Numbered from the stretch's first letter, positions 35,779 through 47,513 are shown. The stretch: DNA of 64,000 nucleotides from Hysterangium stoloniferum (GCA_015178975.1 WHVD01000037.1:496001-560000); one strand, 5' to 3'. Numbers and translations: made by a program. The notes: a model not told the origin generated them from the letters alone.

Positions 35779-35930
35779 TAAATGTCACCATCACTTCCAA
35801 CATATGTGAAGAGCAGCTGCAGAAATGCAAGCATGCTGTAAGATTATGGTGGATGGGACAGAGACAGACAAAGAGTGCCACTGGCGAACAAAGGCCATGG
35901 TAGTCCTTACATAATGACAAAACCGTTTCA

Positions 35931-35987
35931 GGTGTGACATAACACGTTAGGTGTCACCATCACTTCCAGCATTTGTGTATCTCGCTA
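35931..35987. repeat. Paralogous empty site of the neighbouring MITE
   Basis: The sequence gtgtgacataacacgtta followed by ggtgtcaccatcacttcca equals the left and right flanks of the MITE at 35099-35778 joined at TA, with two or three mismatches. The locus therefore holds a small segmental duplication, one copy with and one without the insertion. Confidence 0.8.
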
Positions 35988-36044
35988 ACTGCCAATAGCT
36001 TTCTTTCATAGCAGATACTAAAGACCTTCACTCTATTAATACTC

Positions 36045-38580
36045 TTGCTTTTGGTTCAGCTGCATTCGATGGGTTGTAAGATCTACTCTGATGTCTCCAC
36101 ACAGACTTCCCCTTCCCGCAAACTGGATGAAGCTTCCCAACGAGACGCGGCAAAGCCACATTGCTCTTCTCCTAATCATTCTAATGAAAGTTCTCATTGT
36201 GATGCCACTTCAGAGATCGATAAAAGTATGCCTAGCTTGGGCCTTCCTATGTCTGGCAAACCGCGTCTCCCATTATCTTTGCCGTCTCAGTATCTCGCCT
36301 CCCGACTTCAAAATCGTACTACATCGCTGCCCGGTCGCATTTTGAATGAAGGACATCTTGAATCGTTGCCTCAGCCAATAGATCGGTCTGGTAACAGAAG
36401 TCATCCTCGTGTAGTGTCTCTTCCAGAGTCCATGAATATGCGCAGTCACGCCACAGACCAATCTGAAGCGTACCACTACAGCCAGGATTCATCTCCAGAC
36501 CAATACACCTATAGAAACGCAGACGCATATACTAACATTGCTTGCCATTCTGTCGGTTCATCTACTCCTAGCCTCAACACCACGTTAATGCACACACTCT
36601 CGTCTGAGCAGTGTGATTTGCCATCATCCCCTTCTTCGTCTTGCGACTCAGTTGAATTTACCCTTGACGATCCGGTGCAGCTATCTGATTCTTTTCTGCG
36701 CAACTCTTTTCCTCCGCCATGTTTTCAGTCTATAGTACATAGTAACAAGAATAACGAATTACTGGAAGACGACGGTATCAATCGACTTTCATCCATCCCT
36801 TAGTTGTACATTAATTACACTGAACTCGATTTAGGTTGGCTAACTTGGTCTAACTCACCTCCTCGCCCTATACCTGCCCTTCATGGGCCGTCTTCTCTCC
36901 CCTATGCTCGCTGCCCATCGTACGTGGCTGTATCGATCTTGTCTTCATGGCATTTAAACAGAAGTCATTGATAGGGGCGCAGAGGGCACCGTCATTGAAG
37001 AACCGTCGTCTTTGTCCCGTATGATCTGGGGTCTCGATCCTAATGATGTCGTCTCTTCTCACGTCAATCGACCGTACTCACCACAAGCTTCCCGAAATAT
37101 CGACACCCAGTATTCTTCCAACGGCAAAATGCAACAAAGAAATAATGTGAGTATGATGGCGATTGACGACGCACACAAGCATCATTCCCATGTTGGTCCG
37201 AGGTTTCGAAGTTCAAAGTTCAATGGCTTATTTGTTGGGGAATCTCGGGATTGGACAGGATCTTCTTTGACTGCAACCGGTGGAAAACCTCAAACCAATA
37301 AATTATCTCAGAGAAGGGGATTGGGAAGTGATCAAGCAAATGGTTCTCAAGCTGGGGATGAACAACTACGACGCTTGCGTGGACGGGAATACGATATTGT
37401 CATGCATGTCCCTCTTCAGACGCCCCCGACGAACGGTGGCGATTTGGGCTTCGAAACGCTGTCAGCCGGAGAATTGGGCACACAATCCTTCCTTTCGCAG
37501 TCTTTGTCTAATACCCAGCATGGCTCAACAAACTACGGATCTCAATCAAACTTAACTAGATCAGAAAAGGTTCATTCTCCAAAGTTGATCGAGCTTCTTC
37601 CTAGCCCCTTACAGCAGCTCGATCGCTTTGGTGACTTGCTTTCTCGAAATCTGCAGCAGAAATGCCGAACATTCCCTCCCATTGATTCTGCCCTCAATTA
37701 CCTTCCAACCCCACCCAATTCAGCTTCGCCCAGATGGTCTTCTGTGTTTTCTCCTATACATCGCTTTTCGGTCGTCTCTGAAGACGCTTCCCGATCTGAA
37801 AAGCGACACCCAAGCGATGCCGAAGGCAATGGATTGTCGGATGATCTGTGCTGCTTAGTATACGGCACTGTGACACCTGTTAGTACCCCTGTCAAAATCA
37901 GCGTTCCTCGTAGTGGCAAATCTCCCCTCGAGAAAGCCGCTTCTACTGTCTATGAGACGCCTAAATTCTCATCTCCCGTTATGTCTTCCATGCATCCACC
38001 AAATCTATCTGTTCCACAGCACATCGCGAGTTTAAAGCATGCTTTGTCGTCTCCGGACGCATTCTCTATGACGAATTCTTCTCCTGTGCTTTATGCTCGT
38101 AGCACACTCTCAAACCCAAGGTCTATCCCTCTCTCGCGTCTTCGACAAAAAAATGAGGCAGGCAAGCTTGCGCCTGTTCCCGAAGAAGAAGCTGTACCGT
38201 ATTTGCATGATGGGTTGCCTCAGCTGCCCCTCTGTACTTCGAGCCCGCCGGATCCCATGTTGCAACCTCAGACCATCGATGAGTCGTTCCCCTTCGGTGA
38301 AAATGCAGATTCCAAACAGCCACGCGTGAAGCTGCCTCCCAAGGTAATGGCTACTAAAAGAAACAATTCCGATGTGAGCCCCTCTTTGGTGCGAAGCGTT
38401 TCACCTTGTAAATCCCCTGCACAAAACGCATCACAGAAACAAATAAAGGCTATAAAACTGACAATAAACTCGCAGGCTGTACTCCCTCCTGTCGCAGAAA
38501 AGTTTGACTCGTTTAACTTGATGAATACCCCTGTGATATCTTCGACTTTTCGGAAAGTGACTAACGCTGTATCGTGCTGA
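36045..38580 (+). CDS. Large disordered protein with conserved PRPIPALHG / GAEGTVIEE core (unknown function)
   Basis: At least three exons: about 36069-36798, about 36834-36919 and about 36970-38580. Together they give roughly 800 aa of mostly Ser/Pro-rich, low-complexity sequence. The only strongly constrained part is WLTWSNSPPRPIPALHGP..LPYARCPS joined to GAEGTVIEE and a following MIWGLD. I recall this block from uncharacterised agaricomycete proteins. There is no membrane span or catalytic motif, and many Ser-Pro sites that could be phosphorylated. The start is uncertain: 36045 and 36069 are both in frame. Without a known domain I assign no function. Confidence 0.65.
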
Positions 38581-38769
38581 GGATTCCGACGATGTTTTTT
38601 ACGTATTTCAATTGTAGACTGCAAAAATTAGCGTGATCGTCACTAATTCAAGATTTTTCTGAAATCGAGTAATAACAAAAACGCTCGAGATGTCGCCTAT
38701 ATATCAAGGGGACCACCCCCGTAGTCATGTTAAATTCTTCTAAAAATAATTGTACATTATGACAACTCC

Positions 38770-40900
38770 CTATGCTTTCACGAAAAGATCAGTAAATTTG
38801 TCGACCGTCATCTTGGATAGCGTGGCACGGTCGGAAACAGTATCGATTATCCTGTAATTTGAAATGTGAGTACATGATACAACAATAACGGCTCAAAAAG
38901 CGCCCACTTCTTTTGGTGGGAGGCATCAAAGTGATGTGAAATATGTCTAGAAAGTTTATTATAATTAATGACATGGAATTCAACATGATTGGGAGGTGAT
39001 ATACCTTTTAAACTTGTTGATCAGGACTGGGGTTCCCTCGGCACGCTACATGATGCTCGATTTACACCATTCTAACAGAAATGAACAAATGACCACTCAC
39101 CCGCCTCTTGTGGCCAATAGGATATTCGACCACGACTTCGTCGAGAACGGTGCCGTCGTTAAGTTCAACAAGAAGTGCATTACCGATCGAGCGCCTTTCC
39201 GGGTCATGGTACTCGACGCTGAACTTCGGCTCCTCGATGCAATGGATCTTAGCCCTAAGAGCATCGATGCGAGGGTCGGCGGCGGAGGCATCCGTGCTAA
39301 GGAGTTGAACTTAGATGATTCTTAACATGAAAGGAGGCGCTTACTAGGATTCGCTGGTTAGTTCACCATGAATCAAAGGGAATGCCACCATGTAGTTGAT
39401 ATCGTGACTGTTGGAGGTTATGCTAAAGGGTAAGCTCGGTGCACAACATTTACTCACTCTCGGTCAGCAAAGTTGTGAAGAGGCCCCTTTTTATTAATAA
39501 TTCTGAGAAGAAAATTTAACATGGTAGTAAGGGAGGTTAAATTCGGGACTGACCTCATCGCAGCATCTTGAGTACGAATCCTGATGCTCTTGATGTCTTC
39601 TGCGGTCTTACCGAGACTCTTCAATTTATCATGTAAAGTGTGAGCGGCTTCCACAGCCGTCTGGGCATGGAACTCCGCAGGGTACGAGATCTTAAAGAGA
39701 ACATTTTCCATCACATATGAGCCATATGGACGTTGGAATTCAAACGGTTTTCCCTGCAAGCGGTCGACGTAGCCAAATGTATAATAAATAGAAAACGACT
39801 ATAAATGCCATGTCGCAAGCTTACTTTGAAGAGCACGTCGTAGAAACCCCAAGTCTGCGCTGTTAACACTGAAGGGAGACCCATTTGACCCTTCTTGACC
39901 AGGAGTGCAAGGTTAACCGCCCGAGAACAGGCATCTCCTGCAGCCCATGATTTACGGGACCCGGTGTTAGGAGCGTGACGATATGTGCGCAGCGCCTGGC
40001 CATCGACCCAAGCCTGGGAGATAGCATCGATCGTCTGGTCGCGTGTCAGGCCGCTTCCGAGTACGTCAGGTGGTCGTTCATCATACGGAGGAGAAAATAT
40101 ATTCCTACAGCATTTTGCTGACAACCGCGGTGCTAGCAACCTTCACTAGCACAACGTGGTCGAGCCCTACTTTGTTGAACGAGTTAAGGAGAGCAATCCC
40201 GCCCTGGATTTCATGGGCCTTGATCATTCCTTCAAGAATATCTTTAACGGTGAAGGTTTGGCCTTGACGCGACAAATGATCCGCAACCGCTAGGATGGCT
40301 CCCAAGTTGTCGGAAGGGTGGCCCCCTGCATATGTATGTATATTCAGTCATAAGACGCGACATCTGTATACAAGGAAGAGCGCACATTCGGCAGCGAGGA
40401 AGCAATCATTGAAGTCAAGCCATCGGATCATAGTGCCAATATTAAATGCACCTCGAATGGGATCCAGTTGGTAGTTTGTACCAGGGACCTTGGTTCCTGG
40501 TGATGGTTACGTCAAAGATGAACAGAAAATGTATCATATATGGAGTACCATTCGGTACGATAGTTCCCTCAACAACAGGCCCCAAGAGGCTGGCACACTC
40601 GGGAAACCTAAGGCCCTCCAATCCACATCCGATTGTATCAATCAAGCACAGCCTTGCGGTCTCAAAAGCAAGGTCAGATGTGACCTCATAATTGTGTACG
40701 TAGTCGGCGATATCTTGTAAAACTTTGTCAGGCTGGGGACGAACAGAGCTTTCTCCGTGCACCGACATCATGCGCGATTGCAGCAAGAAACGAGAAGAGA
40801 TAGAAGGGCGGAAAGGTCCGGAAGATCGGAATATGCGCGCGGAGTGGCTTTGAGGAAGGGAAAAACGTGATAAACGTACAGCAGCTCTAGAACCTAGCAT
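38770..40900 (-). CDS. 2-methylcitrate dehydratase, mitochondrial (PrpD family)
   Basis: The protein starts with a basic mitochondrial presequence ([17 protein letters not shown]..). PrpD follows: [32 protein letters not shown], then [63 protein letters not shown] and [24 protein letters not shown]. The tail holds [12 protein letters not shown] and [15 protein letters not shown]. It catalyses dehydration of 2-methylcitrate in propionyl-CoA breakdown. Around seven exons; the last one ([12 protein letters not shown]..) ends at a stop at 38770. The upstream methionine at 40918 is also possible. No neighbour belongs to the methylcitrate pathway. Confidence 0.93.
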
Positions 40901-40918
40901 TGTATAGCTTGCTATCAA

Positions 40919-41348
40919 TACGTTGAGAGAATAATAGTGTCCCTCACAAGGAAATAAGTGGTCGAGCTTGGAGTCATCTACATCGGTTGATCCGAATTCC
41001 CTAGGATTAGACGCCCCGCGTGATCAAGTTGTGAGACGCTGTCTCGCTTCCTGTGTATCTATCTTGAGAAACAAACAACTAATGAAGTCGTTTTTTTTTA
41101 TGCCTGCCTTTGCACCCATGATTCATTCTACTGGAGCGTTTGCGGCTAAGAAATATTACATAATCGTATTTATGTAAATGACGCTCCTGATAGTTTCTTT
41201 CAGAACTTTCTGGAACAAAATTATCATAAAGGTTTTATCCTGGTTGTTTATTTAATTTAAGAGAGTATTTGCACTAATGAAATATTAGCAAACTGAATTG
41301 GTTCCTGATATTCATATCAGGAACACCATTCAGTTTGCTGAGAAATGT
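40919..41348. other. Intergenic with a palindrome beside the Ngaro element
   Basis: It begins with the PrpD promoter region. At 41287-41340 lies a near-perfect hairpin: AGCAAACTGAAT..GGTTCCTGATAT against its reverse complement, with a few bases in the loop. At 41262-41278 lies a sequence inverted relative to 46432-46450. Confidence 0.6.
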
Positions 41349-41894
41349 CTAGCTTCGTCCATGTATCGTGATGAGAGCAGAGAGCTGTATGGTTGGTAGG
41401 GGGAGAGCTTAGCTCTCCGCGTATGTGTGGGAAGACTCGCCGCTCGGGAGGGCGGGTCCTCTCTCGCCGTACAACTCTCATTCTCACTTAACAATAGATT
41501 AAACAATCAATAATTATTAAACTTGATTCATTGATTAACCCAAATCCTCAATATGGGGGAAGGGTGGGTGGGAGAAATAAAAGAAAGAATTAATGAATGA
41601 TAATCCGTGAAAGGATGCGAAATTTTCAGATACTGTACTGACAGAGATGTCGTAGGAAACAAAAGGCGTGCGACTCCTTCATACGCTCGGCTGGACGTTG
41701 AGTGCTGAACTACTCCCGGCACGCAGGGATCGTGCGGCACTTGATACTATCTAGCTTCATCTATGTATCGTGATGAGAGCAGAGAGCTGTACGGTTGGGT
41801 AGGGGGAGAGCTTAGCTCTCCGCGTATGTGTGGGAAGACTCGCCGCTCACCCACAAAGAACAACTGCCTGCCAAACACGGCGAGGCTACGCCGC

Positions 41895-43082
41895 CTACCC
41901 AACCAAGGCAGTTGCATTCCTTGTTGAAAGGTTCTCCAAATGCCGTGATGCTATCTGTTCAAAGGCCCTGATGTATGTTTCATATGCTAATGACTTCCAT
42001 CTGCCTGCTAATCTCACGATTTCAGGATCAACTCCTTGCGCTAGAAAGAAAGATGTGCCGATACAAAATGAATGTCTGAAGGTTGTTCCCCATCCCCATG
42101 CGTTAAGAATGAGATTTATTCGTTTGAGTGCAGCTTTTTTGACTATTGGTCTTACAGCACCTCTGTTGTCTAGCCAGCAAAACAGTGGTTCTTCAGGCCC
42201 AGCTGGTATGACTTTCGATAAATTGACTAGTGCATCTATTGGGCATGTCCCTTGCTGATCTGTTAGGTATACCGCTTGGGTTACACCAGATTTGGCCGTT
42301 TTAGCCACAGGTAAGTCCAAACGTGCATACCTCCTGCCGTCATTGTCATGGCTAATTAGGACGTCCTTCCATTTCAAATGCTTTTTGCCATCAAACTGTG
42401 TTCTGGATGATACCGTGACCTCCCCGAAACGCATCAAACCCCAAAAGGCGCACATAGATATGGCCCATACACAGGCATCAAAGGAGTTGTTCAAATCCAA
42501 TGACGCCTTCAATGCGAATAGCATCCTCAATTTTATCGGTGGATGTGGGGGCCGCTTTCGTGTATTGCCCTGTAAGTTCTCCAGCCCCCTTAGTGACCAT
42601 TCGATTCTCGTTCGTTTGTCATCTGACAGGGGTGGCGGCCAACCTTGAGCTATGTGCCATGCTCTAACCACCGCCAGGTATTTCTGAGTAACCCCAACTG
42701 ACACAGTCTCAAATGCTGTCCCAGCGGTTAGCTCCTGACTGAGCAATGATGAGTCCACCGCCGCCCAAAGTGTGAAAGAATGTAAAATTGGGAAGGATGC
42801 CGGCAATCTTTCCGATTCAGCTACAGAGAAGATATCGCAAAATACATGGAACTTGCGGAGACCTGATCCGTAGCTATTTGCATCCCTCAGTGACACTTCA
42901 GAGGCTATGGATGCTAGTAACTGCAGTACCGGGTGCTGTACATTGGATGGAGGCGGTGTGTTGATTCCTTTCCACCTGAAGAGTCTCTCTTTAGCTCTAC
43001 ATGGAGGCCTCAGTACTGATGGAATGAGGTGCAATTGTCCAGCTGGTAATGTCTGCAATGATGAGGCGAAGGGTGCTGACAC
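41895..43082 (-). CDS. Tyrosine recombinase of Ngaro element
   Basis: A 395-aa open frame with the fold of phage-type integrases. It has an N-terminal SAM-like region (SYGSGLRKFHVFC) and a catalytic domain with the first Arg in FWGLMRFGEVT. The second box is RHSFCIGTSFFLAQGVDPE, followed by LAGRWKSLAYETYIR with the nucleophile tyrosine. In relatives the box reads HSFRIG; here the arginine is Cys (TGT in place of a CGN codon), a change that should cripple strand cleavage. It would have inserted the cDNA circle. The start is 12 bp below the stop of the RNase H frame. Confidence 0.85.
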   Translation of the reverse strand: MSAPFASSLQTLPAGQLHLIPSVLRPPCRAKERLFRWKGINTPPPSNVQHPVLQLLASIASEVSLRDANSYGSGLRKFHVFCDIFSVAESERLPASFPILHSFTLWAAVDSSLLSQELTAGTAFETVSVGVTQKYLAVVRAWHIAQGWPPPLSDDKRTRIEWSLRGLENLQGNTRKRPPHPPIKLRMLFALKASLDLNNSFDACVWAISMCAFWGLMRFGEVTVSSRTQFDGKKHLKWKDVLISHDNDGRRYARLDLPVAKTAKSGVTQAVYLTDQQGTCPIDALVNLSKVIPAGPEEPLFCWLDNRGAVRPIVKKAALKRINLILNAWGWGTTFRHSFCIGTSFFLAQGVDPEIVRLAGRWKSLAYETYIRAFEQIASRHLENLSTRNATALVG

Positions 43083-43093
43083 CCTTGCAGGTG

Positions 43094-44560
43094 CTACGGT
43101 GATTGGATCCGGTGTAACAAGTGATTGGGGATGTCTAATGTGGCCTGTGATTGTATTCCAGGGAAGCCTTTGAGGAAATCAGTGATATGGCCTTGGGAGA
43201 GGGCATCTGCTATGTTCTCCCTGGATGGTACAAATTCGGCTCTTAGTTGTATTCGATTCGTGGCTAACAGTTTGTAAATTTCTTTTAGAATCATGTTTGT
43301 CTCCTTGTTGCATGACCGGCCTTTGTTCACCACTGCGACGACACCACTGTTGTCCGAACGCACCAAGAAAACCGAATCAGACGGGTTGCGTCGATGCATC
43401 ACCCCAGACTGTAATGCCATCCTCAGCCCCAACTCTACGGCGACTGCTTCTGCCCATCCGATGTCGCATTGGCGATGTGGGCCCACTTCGAAGCCAGGGG
43501 CCCACTTCCACACTGCCCACTGGGTGCCGACTATGATGCCCAATCCGAATGATGTACTGGCGTCCCCCCACCATCCTATGTCGATCGGATCCGCTGCTAC
43601 GATGGGGAGCTCGTTTGGCAAGTGTTGCAATATGAAGTAAACCCATGACATATCTGCTTGCAATGCTGGGCTTGGGGGGAATGATGCTCTTCATGATGTG
43701 AAACCACGTGCGAATGCAGTTATAGAGCGTAGAAAGGGTTTTATCCATGGGAAGAAGGACGCCACGTGGACCAACTTCCCATGTAGCTTCTCTGCTTCGT
43801 TCGCTGAGAATTGATGCTCCTCCTGGGCCCATCGCTTGACTAGCTCCAGTGTCGCCTCGAGTTTCTCCTTCGGCATTGCTACGGTTTTGGCATCCAGGTC
43901 CCATATGAAGCCTATGTATTTCTGTACTGACGAAAAAGGTCTTGTTTTGCTCTCACTCCAGGGTACACCAAATTGCGCTGTCAATGTAATGAAGTCGTCT
44001 TCTGTCCAAACCTGCCCTGGCAAACGAATGGCCAGGAAATTGTCGACCCACTTTAGCAACCACCCGAAGCCTGCCTTTCGGTATAAGGCAATCAGCATGT
44101 CTGCAATACTCCCGAATACGCCTGCACTCGAGGCCAAGCCAAATGCGACCGCCCGATCAATATATACTAGGCCATCCCAGAAAACGCAGCATGCGTTCTG
44201 CTGATCTGGTCGTATGGGTGTCATACGGTAAGCTGCAGAAATGTCGAAGGTGGCGGCCATGGAACCTTCTGGCAGAGATAATATCAATGCTGCTGCGTCT
44301 GCAAAGGTACCCCATTCTGTTGGGAAGTCGTTGGGATTTATGCGACTGTTTATGGAGGAATGTATCGGGTCGTCTCAGGGAAATGATAGGTCCTGTATCA
44401 TGCGGTATGTGCTTGAATTCAGTTTTAGGATCAGCCCCAGGGGAGATGTTTGAAATGGTCCTATGGCTTGCTCCAGTTCCTCTGGCATAAAGCCCCTGGA
44501 GTAGCAGCCAATATTTTGTTCGCTTGCTATATACTTGGTTATAAATTCTGTGTCCACTAA
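43094..44560 (-). pseudogene. Ngaro reverse transcriptase and RNase H, frame-broken
   Basis: The RT part (about 44560-43691) runs from the 'ADAAALILSLPEGSMAATFDISAAYR' region to LLKWVDNFLAI. The usual polymerase box is WVDD; here the last Asp is Asn. It also has GFIWDLDAKTV and KLHGKLVHV. The RNase H part (43663-43094) has GDASTSFGLGI, RSDNSGVV and EFVPSRENIADALSQG. The two are in different frames, split near 43685, and another break lies near 44290-44360. An N-terminal stretch (GFMPEELEQAIGPF, SSTYRMIQDL) leads into the RT. This is a dead copy of pol. Confidence 0.85.
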
Positions 44561-44853
44561 GGAAGATCTGTGATTTTCGAAAAATGGCTGTACGTGATAT
44601 GTGCTCTTTCAGTCCGATGTCAAATCCATTATCCAAACCTGCTATAATATTCTGCCAGTCCTGCAATATACCATATTTACTCAATATACATGCTGTGCTG
44701 ACAGGGTCGAGCGGCGTTGTGACCCGTCTCGGGTCAGAGCTTCCTGCAGGCTCCTGCTCCGTGGGTATCCTCAAAGCAGATGCTACACATGTGGGTGTTG
44801 GTGCAGTTGGTGTCTCACCTGCACTGAGACTCAAGTGCCCAGCCAAAAAAAAA

Positions 44854-45702
44854 CTACTTGCCGTCAGGGGCTGTGAGGGCATGTTTATTTTTGGCTCCTC
44901 GTGCGATTGAGGCGGGATTCTTTCCTGTCGTAGTACGCTTTGACTGGCAGTCAGCGGGTAGGTGGCCTTGGATTCCACATCGAAAACAATGTGAGGAGTC
45001 CCTGTCAGTGTGCAGTCTCTTTCGCGGTGATCCAGCTGGGAAGGGGGACTCTGCTGGCCATGAGCGCTTGGGTGGTGCCATTGAGGTCTGGGACACCTTT
45101 GTTGACCGAAGTGCTGTTCGAGTCGATATGATCGTCAGCGCCTCGGGATCTAAACAGCCCAAGTCATGAGACAAGTTGCGGGCAGCCGCCTTCCGTTGTT
45201 GAACGTCATAGTCCATGGCAACATCTCAACTATGTGACTTCGCAATCGACGTCACAATCACATGGTGGGCTGCTAATGCATTGGCTCTTTGGACACCACC
45301 ATGGACTCGAGTGCGGTCAACTGCCGCCATTGCTGCTGCTAACCAGTCGATTATACTGATGCCCTTCTCATTCTCACGGTCCAGCCCTCTGGCAATGATG
45401 CCGCCAGATGGTGAAATGGTAAACTCCTCTGTTCCTTTCTCTGCTCTTCGCCGCACCTCGGAGGTGAGGGAGACATAAGGAACATAGTGAAGGTTCTTAA
45501 AGGCTTCCTCCATCTTGCGTGGAATTGCTGAAAAAAATAAAAAGGGAGGGGGAGTATGAGCATGATGATTGCATAGACACCACAGAATCAAAGCTGTCAC
45601 AATGCATGGCATGCATTCCACAATGCCGTCAAACTGCTGTAGCATATGGCATGCATTCCACAATGCCACTGCACTGTCCATGAACTGCGACATGCCTTCC
45701 AC
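44854..45702 (-). pseudogene. Ngaro Gag-like zinc-knuckle protein, broken
   Basis: Two adjacent minus-strand frames read as one Gag. The first (45702-45226) includes KMEEAFKNLHYVPYVSL. The second (45216-44854) has a DYDVQQRKAAARNLSH segment and a CCHC knuckle, CFRCGIQGHLPADC. A stop separates them. Upstream (45600-45720) an imperfect tandem repeat of about 55 bp ('catgcattccacaatgcc') is present. Confidence 0.75.
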
Positions 45703-46699
45703 AATGCCGTTGGACTGTCTGGACAGCCCACATGTGAAATCATGCGGACCGGCCGTCCATCTGTGAGATAAGGAAAGGGTGGACTTACGGATCTCTAAAG
45801 GGTTGGCCTTAAACCCAGGTATAATCTCAGGAATTGGGGCCTTCTTGTTGCCTCAGGACTTGCTAGTGGGTGAAGGTATGTTCCTGGCCCGTTGTAGTGC
45901 CTCTGGATCGAGGAACAACCTTGTCACAGCTGGCGCTGCTTCTGTTGCACCTCATCCATCAAGGTCACCAGGGCTAGCATCACTTGTTAGACTATGTTTG
46001 TGTGCCAATAGCCGGGCTAATCCAGTCACTCAATTTTGGAAGGTGGTGGGTGTTGGCCTGCCCTTTGTGATTCACAGCTGGTGCCAGCCCCTTCTGATAG
46101 CGGTAATGATGAAGGATCTGGCCCTGGATTCACGTCCACTGGGGCAGTCTCCACTTGTGCCCCTGTGGGAGGTGGGTTCGTCTGACCATTCAGATTTATA
46201 CCTAAGTGCGCAAACACCCCTTGTGGCAAGGCTCCAGATGTCATAAGTGCGAAGAGAAATAAAAGAAAGAATTAATGAATGATAATCCGTGAAAGGATGT
46301 GAAATTTTCAGATACTGTACTGACAGAGATGTCATAGGAAACAAAAGGCGTGCGACTCCTTCATACGCTCGGCTGGACGTTGAGTGCCGAACTACTCCCG
46401 GCACGCAGGGATCGTGCGGCACTCGATACTATTAGTTGCAAATACTCTCTAAAAGGAAACGGATACTAAATATTAAACGTAAGCCTCGCCACGTGCCGGT
46501 AGCAACATACAGTAATTATTACGCTTCCTTGGAGTGAGTGACATAACGTGACGTTTGTTTCTATTGAGTCTCCGATAAATTATGTGTCAATTGATTCTTC
46601 AGCAGTGATTTCACCACCAACCGGTTTTTTCATTTCGGGCCCAACTCACACGCCAACTATTAATATCCCCCTCTCTCTCAAATTATATGGTGACACCAA

Positions 46700-47513
46700 A
46701 TGTCCTCGACCGCTAATTATACAGTGACAGGAAATATAATCAGTATGTTCACGCGTTGTTCAAACAACTAATACTTACAAGTTGCAGCTTTGCATTGCAG
46801 CGATGGAGATAAGACGTTTCGACCAAGTCTCGAGGAGCTCACACTTGTTGTTCTGAAAGGCGGTCTTATTGATTACATGCATGAATGTACCAGAGATAGC
46901 CCGACGTTGAAGTTGTGGAAGGTACTCTCTCTCCATTTCCAAATCAGATCACAATGTTAAAGCAGAGAGTAGACCAAGATCGGATCGTTTCTCGCCCAAC
47001 ACGTCCTGAAGCTCCCAGGTGAGGCATGACATAGCATAGTCGTTCAGCTTATTAATCTCCCACTTTTGCAGATGCGAGACGCCGGAAATACATTCTTTCG
47101 TCGCTCCCTAGAGACTATGGCCTGTTCGATCACCGTAAGGGCGACAGATATAACCCAAGACACGACGCGTACTTGTAGTAAGCACTGAACATGCAGACGC
47201 TAGGAGACGGCTCATCTTGGTTTGATTTAGTGGATCGAAAGTTGGGGCCGTTTTTCGCTCCCCTGCTGAATTCTTCTTCCATGCCAAGTGGATTCTTCTT
47301 GGCTGTCCGACACCAGGCTCGGTGCCTGGACACAATGAAGAACTATGGGGCCCTGCACTTCCAGAAGAGATTACCGACCGTTGTGCATGCACGTACTGTG
47401 CTGGAACTAGTCAGGAGTATATTAGTATGAATTTTTCGAATTATAAACCGTCGAAGAGGGCCCACAAAGAGGAGGCCTCCGACAGAATCCATGTGAGGTT
47501 TGAAGGGAATTGA
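46700..47513 (+). CDS. Clr2 N-terminal-like (transcription-silencing) domain protein
   Basis: Exons 46801-46921, 46979-47018, 47072-47174 and 47231-47513 join cleanly. The protein has DGDKTFRPSLEEL, ..LAQHVLKLPD, then YGLFDHRKGDRYNPRHDAYFFGS, FRSPAEFFFHAKWIL and the zinc-like CACTYC. This is the layout of the N-terminal domain of the fission yeast silencing factor Clr2, which many agaricomycetes carry as short lone proteins. In S. pombe, Clr2 belongs to SHREC, which acts in heterochromatin. Here only the N-domain is present, about 195 aa. Exon 1 (46700-46745, a weak gttcac donor) is a guess. Confidence 0.75.

Larger units (their letters stand above)
41349..46431 (-). mobile_element. Ngaro-type tyrosine-recombinase retrotransposon with split direct repeats, decayed
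   Basis: Repeat A (about 105 bp, 'cgtgatgagagcagagagctgta') is at 41349-41455 and 41752-41849. Repeat B (about 178 bp, 'aagaaagaattaatgaatgataatccg') is at 41571-41747 and 46253-46431. Read on the minus strand the order is B, genes, A, B, A, which is the split direct-repeat plan of Ngaro elements rather than LTRs. The body encodes a Gag-like zinc-knuckle protein, reverse transcriptase, RNase H and tyrosine recombinase. Several frames are broken and two catalytic residues are changed, so the element is probably inactive. Confidence 0.88.

Noticed and set aside
44157-44978. 273-aa minus-strand frame in Ngaro
   Set aside because: It overlaps RT and Gag in a different frame and has no RT or Gag motifs; a shadow of the decayed pol.
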